Below, one piece after another: positions 53,001 to 61,615 of a stretch of 64,000 bases of DNA. Within the stretch, counting starts at the first letter, position 1, and each line of letters opens with the position of its first letter. The translations under genes were made by a program, and so were the position numbers. This DNA is from Amphiura filiformis (lineage: Eukaryota > Echinodermata > Ophiuroidea > Amphilepidida > Amphiuridae): NCBI RefSeq assembly GCF_039555335.1, contig NC_092642.1, forward strand, positions 14,208,243-14,272,242, in the 5' to 3' direction. The notes beneath the pieces were generated by a model that worked only from the letters and a program-made list of their open reading frames with translations, searched no databases and was not told the DNA's origin.

Positions 53001-56000
53001 TCTTGGACATAGTGGTCTTGACTACAACACTGGTCCTATACTTTGTCTACTTTCTTTTTTACACAAAATATATGTAGACCAGATAGGTTATAACTAATAG
53101 CACTCTTAGCATGGGTGTACTTTTCAGCATAGTGGTAAAAGCCTAACATTTCCTGCCTATTATGAGCTGATCAAAGTATAGGGACCTCCTGCCAGCCCAT
53201 TTAGCAGTGGTTAAGCTACATGTATAAAAGAAACCATTACCCTGCCATAACATATCATAGAGCACTAACAATATGCCCATTACACCAGTGGTGTGCGCAG
53301 TAGGGTGTGGCGAAAAACACTTTTTTCTCGGCACATCGACTTGGTACTATAGTGTATCTCTACCACAGTTTTCAGCATCTCAACCGCACTTTCCCGCCCA
53401 TTGCGCCCAATCCAAAATCAAGACCATGTGGGGTAGGTTGTCAAACTGATTCAAACACATCTGCATGTTTTGTGGAATATAACAGTTCCACCCTGAAAAT
53501 GCACAATTATGAAAGCTTACCTATGTTAAGGACTTCCAATGGTACAGTATGGCACAGATGTAAGATGTCAGGTTCTTCCTTGCCTTTCTTGCCTGTCTTG
53601 CCAGGTTTAGCATCAGGTGGTTCAATACTGAGACCTTCCAGTACTGTGCGTGCCTTCTCAAATGGTGGAATACTCAATCTACAAAAAAATTAATATTAAG
53701 AATGTTTCACTATTTAATAGATCCAAAAGGGGAAACATTGCAAAATTATATCTCTTGACCTGCTACCAAAATTAATTAACCGGGATAAATTAATGCGCCT
53801 GTACATGCAGCATGCAAATATGGGCCATTTTAGTGCTACAATGTACATGTTGTAAAATGGGACAAAGGATAATGGTGGCCTGAAATAGACCAAAAGGAAG
53901 AAACATTACATAAACATTAATGTTTTGTTAGAAACATTAATAAATGATCACATCAAACAACCATGGACAGGAAACTCAAAATCAACTTTGATTAGCCTTA
54001 CCTGTACAATATCTCTGCTCTCAGGTAGTTACCAATTCCATTGAAATATTTCTGATTGAGTAGAACTTCACAGATGGGCTGATTGAAGGCAGCATTATTG
54101 AGATTATTTACCACATTAGCTCTGTAAAAAAAGAATGATAGTGAACAGAACATTGTCAGATTACATGACTTGCTTGAAGTAATAATCATAGGCGTCGATC
54201 CGGAGTCTCAACATCACTAGACCCATCAACGATGTTATTTGCCAAAGACGTTTGAAATGGGCTGGGCATATCCTCAGGATGCCTCAACATCAGCTTCGAT
54301 CCCCACCAAGCCTACATTAACAACTTCAGTATTGCATTTTTTTGCATTTTGTGATGAAATGAGAAAAAAATTGGACAAGATGGTATGCAAAATGTAGGGG
54401 CAAATCTTCTCGTTCTATTTGTGGCATTGGTATCAATGTAGCTTACATGCTTTTAAATGTACATGTAGAAGCGTGGTAAGTGGTACCACTTGCAAAAATG
54501 CAATGGGTGTATAGCACCCCTTAAAATAATCAATAAATCGACTATCCAATAATATTGATATTACTGATATCACTTTACCAATAATGAACAAAAAAATGTT
54601 GAAAATCTGGAAAAAGGATTGAAATTGAGCAACTGTCCTAGGTCATGTGATGATAATGTACTACTGTGTTTCCAAAGAGAAAGGCTTTCCATGCCAGCAA
54701 CGAATGAATAAAAAAAGAGGGATAAACTAATTTAGCAGATGGTTATGAATATAGAAGATATAAGTAAATGGGAGCAAAATTGATTGATCAATTTTTATCG
54801 ATACATGTCTACAAGCATATAGAGTAGTGGTGTGATTTATATTTAAAACTGCACAAAAAAGAAAATTGGATCGCTATATATGATAATAAAAAATATCCAA
54901 AATAAATTGAACATATGGGCAAAAAAATAAAATATGGCCAACACGTATATAGCTAAGCTAAATTGGAGATCACACAGCAATGCGCGCGGGTGTCCGAGAC
55001 TTACATTATTTTTTTTGGTGGTGGGGAGGGAGCCCAGTTCCATTAATAATTGAAACTCCCGGCTCCGACCGGGAGTTCCAACGTACCAGGTGCTGTGTAT
55101 GTGGTGTTTTATGTGGTTGTGTTTTTAATGTGCATTCACATACACACTAAGGCTAAGTTTTAGCCATCGGTATGAAGAAATAGTTGCTCCAAAAATTATT
55201 GCAAATTTCACATTTGTAATCATTTTCACCACAAAATATGAGATGAAAACACAGGTGAGCAATGTATGAATATATCCAGGTCAAACACTCAGGTTGTTAA
55301 TTATTTTCAATGTTAAAGGAGTATTTTGTGATCCTAGCATCCTCTTTTTATGATATTTGTTGTCAGTAGATATTCACGAAAAAAGCTTATTCCCAAAATT
55401 TCAGTTGATTCTGATTTTCCATTTGCGAGTTATGCATGATTATGTGACATGTGTATTTACACTGCTCCATAGAGATTAGACAATGTGTTGTAATTTCATT
55501 CTGGTATACCAGAACGAAATTTAAATTTCACGATATCTTTGCGAAACAAATTAATCTGCAAAAAATATTTTGTAAATAAACATTATGTAGCCAGAGGTTT
55601 TTCCAGTGATATAAAAATCTCAACTTTTTTTGAGAAAAGTGGGGGGATGATGCTGTGGATCACGAAATGCCCTTTTAATATTTTGCAACATTTTTAATGA
55701 AAACAATTAACACTGAAGACACCCTATGGCACCTGCTACAACAGGCTCTGGACAAACTAGGTATTTCACAAGGGTGTCCCCTTGACAGATGTGAGCAGTT
55801 GGTAAGTGCAACCCCAGTTGTTTTTTAGTAAATTTCTACAAATTTCGAAAGTTTGAGGACTTGTTCTCAAGATGTACAAATGTAGAAGGTGCCATAGGGT
55901 GTCTTCAGTGTTAATTTGTTTCATTTATAAATGTCACAAAATATTAATATTGACGATAATTAACAACCTGTTTGACCTCTCCATGTATTCATACATTGCT

Positions 56001-57533
56001 CACCTGTGTTTTCATATCATATTTTGTGGTGAAAAATGATTACAAAGTTTGCAATCATTTGTGGAGTAACGATTTCTTTGTACCGACAGCTAATACATGT
56101 GAATGCACATTAAACACAACCACATACACAGCACCTGTTGGAACTCACCTTCAATTTTTTTCAAATTTTACACAGGGTGTTTTCTAGCCCAATGGCACAT
56201 TTTAAGACTAGGTAGAAAAAAATGAGGGGCGTTTGATGCACCCTGTGTTTGTATGTGTTTAATGTGCATTCACATACACACTTAGCCGTCGGTTCGAAGA
56301 AATCGCTGCTCCAAAAATGATTGCAAATTACACATTTGTAATCATTTTTCACCACAAAATATGATATGAAAACACAGGTGAGCAATGTATGAATATATAG
56401 AGAGGTGAAACAGGTTATTAATTATTGTCAATATTAATATTTTATGACATTTATAATGAAAATAATTAACACTCTAGCCACCCTATATGGCACCTTCTAC
56501 AACTTGAGAACAAGTCCTCAAACGTTCGAAATTTGTAGTTACTACAACTGGTGCTGGGCAAATCAATTCATCTCCCGATTTGCAAAGGTTGACTTGTCAA
56601 TGTTGCAAACTGATGGTGATACCCTTCCGGTTCTTGAACATGTGAGCCCAGCACTATGTCACATGTTGATCACTTATTTACAATGGGGACTGTGTGATCA
56701 ATGTCTGGCGATCACTCGAGAAAAATTGACACAAAATGACGTTTTTCCTGAGTAAAGTCATGGTGAATTGATGATGGAATAGCACATGTGTGATGTGTCA
56801 CTAATAATATGTCAAGAACAATATCCTCATATTTTTGAGACAATAATTAACTTAGAGGAATAAGTTTTTATTCATATATGCATGACTTTGGACCCTGTAT
56901 GGTAACCGTGTACATGTGCCAAACAAGGCACGTTACATGCAACTTCTAACTTTCGTATCACAAGCTTCGGTTGTTCATGCTAAAGTTAGAATTTTCAAAC
57001 AACGGCTACGGCGCTGCATGATTTTACTTTTTTAATTTTGCCTACCTGAATTCCCGATATTCAAACATTGGATCCGGTCCTCTGTCTTTAGACCAATCTG
57101 CATCAACCTGCCATCTACCAAACCTCCTCACATCAACATGACTCAACACCATTGGTGGTTTGTCATTGGTAAAGAACTTGAGATGAGCATGTTTGTGTAC
57201 ATTTTCTTCTGATGTGAATTCAAACTTTCCTGACATTCCAAATCGGAACAAAATTTTAGTGCAATTTGACGCTGCATCAGGATCAGATTTTATTTTAAGT
57301 TTTGATTTTGATCCTGGTTTGATTTTTGATTTAGTATCGTCTTCAAGTTTAGTTAGCATCAATTGCATTTCTTTGCCCCTTGAACACGCTGTGATCGAGT
57401 AAGCTTTGGCTTCGAAAGCAACTTCACTGCTCTTGTGCACCTCCGATTTCACGACTTTGCCACTGAAAATTCGCCCTTTGCATGATGTGCTGACAAACCG
57501 AGCTGATAGGTGAAGCTCTGGTCCTTCAGGCAT
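43949..57533 (-). CDS. NEIL1: Endonuclease VIII-like 1 DNA glycosylase
   Basis: NEIL1 removes oxidised bases in base-excision repair and cuts the DNA strand by beta,delta-elimination. Seven coding exons (57046-57533, 54002-54121, 53521-53678, 51840-51995, 51110-51207, 44908-45148, 43949-44022) join in frame to 444 residues and a TGA; all have AG acceptors and GT donors. The start MPEGPELHLS supplies the catalytic Pro2 and Glu3. Lys54 lies in SRGKEMQL. The lesion-void residues match (Met100; Arg136 and Phe138 in DVRRFGRW). The H2TH region has NGIGNYLRAE, and the zincless finger ends RTIWFKG. The tail from about residue 308 is Lys/Arg-rich and probably disordered. The protein is longer than human NEIL1 (390) because of a Lys/Ser loop at about 64-90 and the long tail. 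The identification is firm; exact exon ends are inferred. Confidence 0.93.
44390..44441 (+). repeat. Retroposon 3' tail with AAT microsatellite
   Basis: GCGCTTAATAAATGCC is followed by an AAT tandem run, typical of the 3' ends of L2/CR1-type LINEs and their SINEs. The upstream body is not recognisable. It lies in NEIL1 intron 6. Confidence 0.5.
44591..44811. mobile_element. TA-flanked MITE with CAGGGTGTATCAAAATG ends
   Basis: The element is 221 bases with perfect 21-base inverted ends and TA on each side, which suits Tc1/mariner-type transposition. It sits in NEIL1 intron 6. The ends resemble those at 29717-31937 (CAGGGTGT) and may share a transposase source. Confidence 0.9.
44908..45148 (-). 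CDS. NEIL1: NEIL1 exon 6 (basic tail)
   Basis: It encodes Lys/Thr/Ala-rich sequence (KADTKPPKRARKTQKKTPTT and further) with many KR clusters, likely nuclear localisation. Acceptor is ATTTACAG/AAAGC and donor ACATCTG/GTAGGT, phase 0 to 1. The intron before it is 6 kb and holds a LINE. Confidence 0.85.
45376..45545. mobile_element. Small palindromic MITE in NEIL1 intron 5
   Basis: The arms AGGGAAATAGGGTCACTATT and its complement lie at about 45399-45422 and 45501-45524, with inner pairing GGTACTGGCT/AGCCAGTACC. Weaker pairing (ATACCACATGGT/ACCATGATGTAT) extends outward. No ORF. Confidence 0.8.
47187..47816 (-). pseudogene. LINE ORF2: C-terminal half of reverse transcriptase
   Basis: This frame continues the RT after the shift: WLCDFVSNRVQCVRYNQ, block B NGALPQGTKLGPIGFQVVIN, block C KYVDDLTLAE with the catalytic YVDD pair, block D NKLSLNPSKCQAIQ, and thumb AKILGVWIQNDLRWNKNISQ. 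It stops early near 47187, and the rest resumes in another frame toward 46850. Confidence 0.85.
47743..49866 (-). pseudogene. LINE ORF2: endonuclease and N-terminal half of reverse transcriptase
   Basis: The first 120 residues or so hold a basic patch (KRTKRRGCRAGKF). The endonuclease follows with FTLTNAQSIVNKFDEFELLL, VVTESCF, the catalytic GDFNRMN, TLDLIMTN and GKSDHICI. The RT follows from about residue 575 with LRPISLTDCFSKI, QQYGNIKGISTSHYLV and block A LTDFSKAFDMIDHN. The frame ends just after block A by a shift. Position 49866 is the first in-frame Met, but the true start may lie further upstream. Confidence 0.85.
50332..50372. repeat. Perfect 18-bp stem hairpin
   Basis: CCGACATAAAGTCATAAT, a 5-base loop, and its exact complement. 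It is short enough to be a transcribed hairpin in the NEIL1 intron or a MITE remnant. Confidence 0.85.
50412..50445. repeat. Perfect 34-bp palindrome
   Basis: GTTACGCTCCCTCCACA is followed without a spacer by its exact complement. The GC-rich outer part and the lack of a loop are unusual for random intron sequence. Confidence 0.9.
51110..51207 (-). CDS. NEIL1: NEIL1 exon 5 (basic tail)
   Basis: It encodes GKSRSKKTKKRSAALSKVAK and an acidic end DDISPPK. Acceptor is ACCAATAG/AAGGG and donor CCAAAG/GTATAT, phase 1 to 0. The GKSRSKKTKK start corresponds to the basic GRKSRKKK region of vertebrate NEIL1. Confidence 0.85.
51840..51995 (-). CDS. NEIL1: NEIL1 exon 4 (lesion-recognition loop and zincless finger)
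   Basis: It encodes about residues 256-307: GGGGYDPEGNKSDYTSFTAW, then RTIWFKGPAGPMVPK. Acceptor is GATACAG/GTGGTG and donor CTAAAG/GTAAAA, phase 1-1. The loop position equivalent to the human Lys242 RNA-editing site is glycine here. Confidence 0.92.
52148..53032. mobile_element. hAT-type element with perfect 8-bp target duplication and GGTCTC repeats
   Basis: The element starts CAGTGTGGTAG and ends CTACAACACTG. GTCCTATA borders both sides exactly (52140-52147 and 53033-53040). The outer 120 to 150 bases at each end are built of GGTCTCGGTCTCGG-like runs. There is no transposase. It lies in NEIL1 intron 3. Confidence 0.9.
53041..53520. other. NEIL1 intron 3, right part
   Basis: Nothing is recognised between the hAT element and NEIL1 exon 3. 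Confidence 0.4.
53521..53678 (-). CDS. NEIL1: NEIL1 exon 3
   Basis: It encodes about residues 203-255: LSIPPFEKARTVLEGLS, then a Lys/Gly-rich insert (KPGKTGKKGKEE), then DILHLCHTVPLEVLNI. Acceptor is TTTGTAG/ATTGAG and donor ACATAG/GTAAGC, phase 2 to 1. Confidence 0.92.
54002..54121 (-). CDS. NEIL1: NEIL1 exon 2 (helix-two-turn-helix)
   Basis: It encodes about residues 163-203, including PICEVLLNQKYFNGIGNYLR. Acceptor is TTTACAG/AGCTAA and donor TACAG/GTAAGG, phase 2-2. Confidence 0.92.
54122..55084. other. NEIL1 intron 1, left part
   Basis: Mostly featureless. GTATAGCACCCCTTAA at about 54508 looks like one end of the TTAA MITE family seen at 7.1 and 12.3 kb. A short hairpin AACTCCCGG/CCGGGAGTT lies at about 55052-55076. 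Confidence 0.4.
55085..56480. mobile_element. Palindromic repeat cluster in NEIL1 intron 1 (three copies)
   Basis: A block of about 230 bases (GCATTCACATACACAC, ACACAGGTGAGCAATGTATG) occurs at about 55085-55310 in plus orientation, at 55950-56140 inverted, and at 56245-56470 in plus orientation. The first two form a large palindrome with a second pair of arms (AACACTGAAGACACCCTATG and its complement) at 55676-55740 and 55880-55945. A TTAA insertion splits the left arm. No protein is encoded. Confidence 0.8.
55317..55674. mobile_element. TTAA-flanked MITE inserted in the palindrome
   Basis: TTAA lies on both sides (55313-55316 and 55675-55678), with complementary ends (AGGAGTATTTTGTGATCC against the complement of GGATCACGAAATGCCCTT). 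The two related copies at 55.9 and 56.4 kb read straight through (CAATATTAATATTTT), showing the empty site. Confidence 0.9.
57046..57533 (-). CDS. NEIL1: NEIL1 exon 1 (catalytic N-terminal domain)
   Basis: It encodes residues 1-162 with the start codon at 57533 and donor AATTCAG/GTAGGC. It holds Pro2, Glu3, Lys54 and the FRFGMSGKFEF and DVRRFGRW blocks. An extra Lys/Ser-rich loop (about residues 64-90) is absent from human NEIL1. Confidence 0.93.
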
Positions 57534-57712
57534 CTTGCTTTAGAAATATAACAGCTCTTGTTTCCTGAATTTCTAACTGTTTCTCCTCAGTTCTGCTTGC
57601 GTGTCAAGTCTGCAGAATTCATCTGTCAAAACATGTGTGCATTGTTTACGTTGTGTAATACAAAATCAACAACAGGCAGCTGTCAATACGTGCGTGTGGG
57701 ACTAGACTAATT

Positions 57713-57720
57713 CCAATCAG
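57713..57720 (-). promoter_or_regulatory. Candidate CCAAT box upstream of NEIL1
   Basis: CCAATCAG on the plus strand, which is ATTGG on the gene strand, lies about 180 bases upstream of the start codon. CCAAT boxes bind NF-Y in either orientation. No TATA box is evident. This is a motif match only. Confidence 0.3.
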
Positions 57721-58084
57721 CCGTCTACACTTCGCATGTACTGTGTATGCTTCGTAGTGACGATTGACGACTGAGGGCAGCAGTCTAGTGTGGGACGCGA
57801 TGGTTTGCAAATTGCTGCCTTCTAAGTTATCCATGAGGTGCTGAACAGAGGGCGCTATACGAGTACAATTTCTGGAGCAGGTGGTGGCGGATGCGATATG
57901 TTCTTTTTAACTACTGTTAGAGTTTACACCAAACATTCCTATAGATCGGTCAAACAAAAAATGCCTGCACAGTAAATAAAAAAAAGACCCCCGTTTTTCA
58001 AATTCCCAAGATGTGTCTTCATAAATGTAGGCCCTAGGCCTATATTATTTAAACTCTTGCATGATTGCTTGAAAGGGATTCCCA

Positions 58085-58935
58085 TATCATATCTTGCCAT
58101 GATGCAGTCATGTCTACAGTAGAATTCATCTCGACCTTTGCAGGACTTAACCCCATTAAAAGCTATTAAACCAAGATAACACTCATTGAAACAGCTCAAC
58201 TGATTAAATCGGATCTTCTCTGGTTGTGCACAAGTGACTGTTTTCATGTGCGATATCGCAATAAAACTGGTATTCATAGCTTCAGTTGGGTAACCGATTA
58301 TAAAGGAAACGAAAGGAAACAATGTTATGTGTGGCTTTGTTCACGAAATCAGACAATGCCGTGCTTTTTGTAAACCAGCATTCTTGAAAATGAGCAACAT
58401 AATGATTTTTGACTTAACACGGTTTAGAAATAATTTCTTCATATTTTTGGTGTTATCTGTCGTTTACATGTCCTTCCTAAAACACAAAAGTACGACCCTC
58501 TCCAAACACCTAAATTAGCTAAAAATTTAGGACATGTTACAAAACTTTATTTTCTAGAACCTATTTAGAATAATTTAAATGTAGCTTTTACCGGTTTTTT
58601 TGTGGCATCCTTCAGAAGTGAGCGGTCCGATACCAATATTTTCGGTCAAATCTCCATTCAAATAACACGGGGAGTTGGCTAGCTATGCCTTGCCCTCACT
58701 CATATTTTACAAAAGTACGACCATTTCTGAACATCTAACCTAGCTGTAATTTTAGGTCATGTTAGAGAAATATATTTGCTAGAAGTTTTGGAGAATAAAT
58801 AAAATATTGGCTGGTTATTTTTCACACAGTGATGTTAACTAGGCAAGTGTCCATTCTCCCAACATACATCATTTGTAGGGGTCACGCGTCAATGGTGAGA
58901 GCACTGTGTATTGTGTATAGGAAAACGGACAGTAA
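58085..58935 (-). repeat. Dispersed repeat, copy 2 (inverted relative to 4.7 kb)
   Basis: This is the reverse complement of 4665-5245, with extra sequence. Inside it a sub-block (ACAAAAGTACGACC, CCTAGCT/ATTAGCT, GTCATGTTA/GACATGTTA) occurs twice, at about 58480-58570 and 58705-58795, so this copy carries an internal tandem duplication. The short open frames are not genes. Confidence 0.7.
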
Positions 58936-59234
58936 CTGCAGTATGCATGAAATAGGCCTATAGCTTTAAACTGTCAACAAAGTTAAAAAATCAAATTAAA
59001 TTACTCAGCGTAGCCCTACATAGTTAATGCGAGAAAAATATGCTATCTACTGATGATAGCAATGCTAGAATAAGAAGCTATCTACTGATGATAGCAATGC
59101 TGGAATAAGATGTAATCTACTGATGATAGCTTAATAAGGTGATATTTATAACTGATGATAATGCTAGAGTAAGAAACTATCTCCTCATCAATGCGAGAAT
59201 AACTTGAGATGCTATCTACTGATGATAGCAATGC

Positions 59235-59453
59235 TACACTCTGAGGAATAAATGTTCGAAATCGAACCTTTTTTTGTTCCGCTCAGGAGAAGCCTCCCTT
59301 GGACCTCTAAAAGGGGTTCCTTAATTTGAGAGAACACTTAAAGGTTGTCTAAAGAACCGAAAACGGTTATGTATCACAATTTTGGAACCATTTTTGGTTA
59401 TTTTTACAGGACAACTTTAGAACCTTTTTAGAACCTTCATTTCTTAGAGTGTA
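59235..59453. mobile_element. CACTCT-ended MITE in the minisatellite, copy 1
   Basis: The ends TACACTCTGAGGAATAAATG and the complement of CATTTCTTAGAGTGTA are inverted. The inside repeats the phrase AGAACCGAAAACGGTTATGT, also present in copy 2. No ORF. Confidence 0.8.
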
Positions 59454-59850
59454 AAGTAGGAAGCTATCTACTGGTGATAGCAATGCTATAGAATAAGATG
59501 CTATCTACTGATGATAGCAATGCTAGAAAAAGAAGATATCTACTGATGATTGCAATGCAGAATAAGATGCTATCTATACTAGCTGATGATAGCAATGCAG
59601 AATAAGATGCTATCTACTGATGATAGCAACGCAGAATAAGATGCTATCTACTGATGATAGCAATGCTAGAATAAGATGTTATCTACTGATGATAGCAATG
59701 CTAGAGTTAGACGCTATCTACTGATATTGATAGCAATGCGAGAATAAGATACTATATATACTGATATTGTTAGCAATGCGAGAATAAGATGCTATCTACT
59801 GATGATAGCAATGCTACAATAAGATCCTATCTACTGATGATAACAATGCT

Positions 59851-60106
59851 ATCACTCAAAGAAATAAAGGATTTAAATAAAACCTTTTTTCTCCTCTCAG
59901 CTAGGAGAACCCTCTCTCTAGGACCTCTAAAAGGGTTCCTTAATTTTAGAGAACCCTTAATGGTTCTCTAAAGAACCGAAAACGGTTATGTATCCCAATT
60001 TTGGAACTATTTTTTGGTTTTCTTTAGAACATGTACCCGGTACCGTAAGTGTTCCTGAAAGGACAACTTTAGAACCTTTTTAGAATATTTTATTTCTTAG
60101 AGTGTA
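59851..60106. mobile_element. CACTCA-ended MITE in the minisatellite, copy 2
   Basis: Same family and orientation as 59235-59453, with ends CACTCAAAGAAATAAAGG and TTTCTTAGAGTGTA. It differs by point changes and a longer middle, so the two copies are old or arrived separately. Confidence 0.8.
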
Positions 60107-60712
60107 GAATAAGATGCTATCTACTGATGATAGCAATGCTAGAATAAGAAACTATCTACTGATGATAGCAATGCTACAATAAGATGCTATCTACTGACGG
60201 TAGCTATGCTACAATAAGGTGCTATCTATTGATAATAGTAATGTTAGAGTAAGAAGCTATCTGCTGATGATATTAATGCAGAATAAGATGCTATCTACTG
60301 ATGATAGCAATGCAGAATAAGATGCTATCTACTGATGATAGCAATGCTGGAATAAGATGCTATCTACTGATGATAGCAATGCAGAATAAGATGCTATCTA
60401 CTGATGATAGCAATGCTGGAATAAGATGCTATCTACTGATGATAGCAATGCTGGAATAAGATGCTATCTACTGATGATAGCAATGCAGAATAAGATGCTA
60501 TCTACTGATGGTAGCAATGCAGAATACGATGCTATCTGCTGATGATATAGCAACGCAGTATAAGGTGCTATCAACTGATAGTGTAGCAAGGCAGAATAAA
60601 ATGCTATCTACTGATAGTGTAGCAATGCAGAATAAAATGCTATCTACTGATAGTATACAAATACAGAATAAGATGCTATCTACTGATGATAGCAATGCTA
60701 GGACAAGAATAA

Positions 60713-61615
60713 AAAGTTTTTACTGAACCATTCGTTGGGAATGTTAAGTTTAATGGAGATAAAGGGGAAAACATGGGAGGAATTCGAATATTTTGAGCAA
60801 ACAACGGCAACGCGAGCATTTTTGTGGATTGTTTTTTTGGTCAAAATTCCCACTCCTCCTTATGGTAAATATTGTATGGTCCTTTAGACAGCCTGACGTA
60901 TTATAAGTGTCATATTTATAAATAAACATATAACAGCCTTTGGTACTCATTTAAAGTGACTTCTCATAACATTTGATGGTTATTGGCATGAATGCTAAAT
61001 TGCATTCTCCAACGAACAATAAACAGGAAGTGGCACAAAGTGTATTTTAGATGAATTGAATAAAAATGTAAAATGATACGTATATCTCCAACGGTTCACG
61101 AGAAAAACAAATATTCCATGGAAATAAAGGCAATCAAGAAACCTTTGTATTGAAATATGTTGTAGCAATTTTCACTTTTACAATTTATAACGCCCGCATT
61201 AGTCTAGAGAACCAAATAATCATTATAAAAATATTTGTTTAATTTGACAAACATATCTAACATGTCACTAACAAACTTCGTTGGTTTAGCCTTTCAGATA
61301 TATAGTATCGGTGTCGTGGTTATTTTGTGCACGTCTGTCTCCCATCTGCCCTACTTATACATTTATTAAAGTAGCACTAAGGTCTCATAATATGAACGAA
61401 AATGAGCGGGGAAAAATCCACTCCGTGTTTCAGAACAAGATGAGCATAATTTGGGTGGAACATAATTATAGTAAAGAAAGGGGTAGCTTCGTGAGATACA
61501 AATTGAGATACAAAAATATATTAAGGCTTCACTGATATTTGACCTTGCGACGAAAATGCATATTGTGTTTATAAAGATGTGTATAATAAATTACTATAAA
61601 ATGATAGTAGATATA
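60713..61615. other. Non-coding stretch with a diverged flank repeat
   Basis: About 61100-61320 shares phrases with about 63150-63380 in the same orientation (CATGGAAATAAAGG/CATAGAAATAAAGG, ACAATTTATAACG, TCCGTTGGTTTAG/TTCGTTGGTTTAG). The two flank the foldback element at 61616-63121. No gene is seen. Confidence 0.5.

Larger units (their letters stand above)
59035..60712. repeat. Minisatellite, 33-36 bp hairpin unit, about 34 copies
   Basis: The unit is GCTATCTACTGATGATAGC plus AATGCAGAATAAGAT (or AATGCTGGAATAAGAT). Each unit contains the inverted pair GCTATC and GATAGC and could fold as a 6-bp hairpin. I count about 6, 11 and 17 units in three blocks. The blocks are separated by two related MITE copies. 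Right-hand units are the most regular, with alternating CAG and CTGG variants. Confidence 0.9.

Noticed and set aside
59035-60712. CRISPR-like array of regular repeats and spacers
   Set aside because: The repeat-spacer look comes from a single degenerate minisatellite unit. There are no unique spacers or cas genes, and the genome is eukaryotic.
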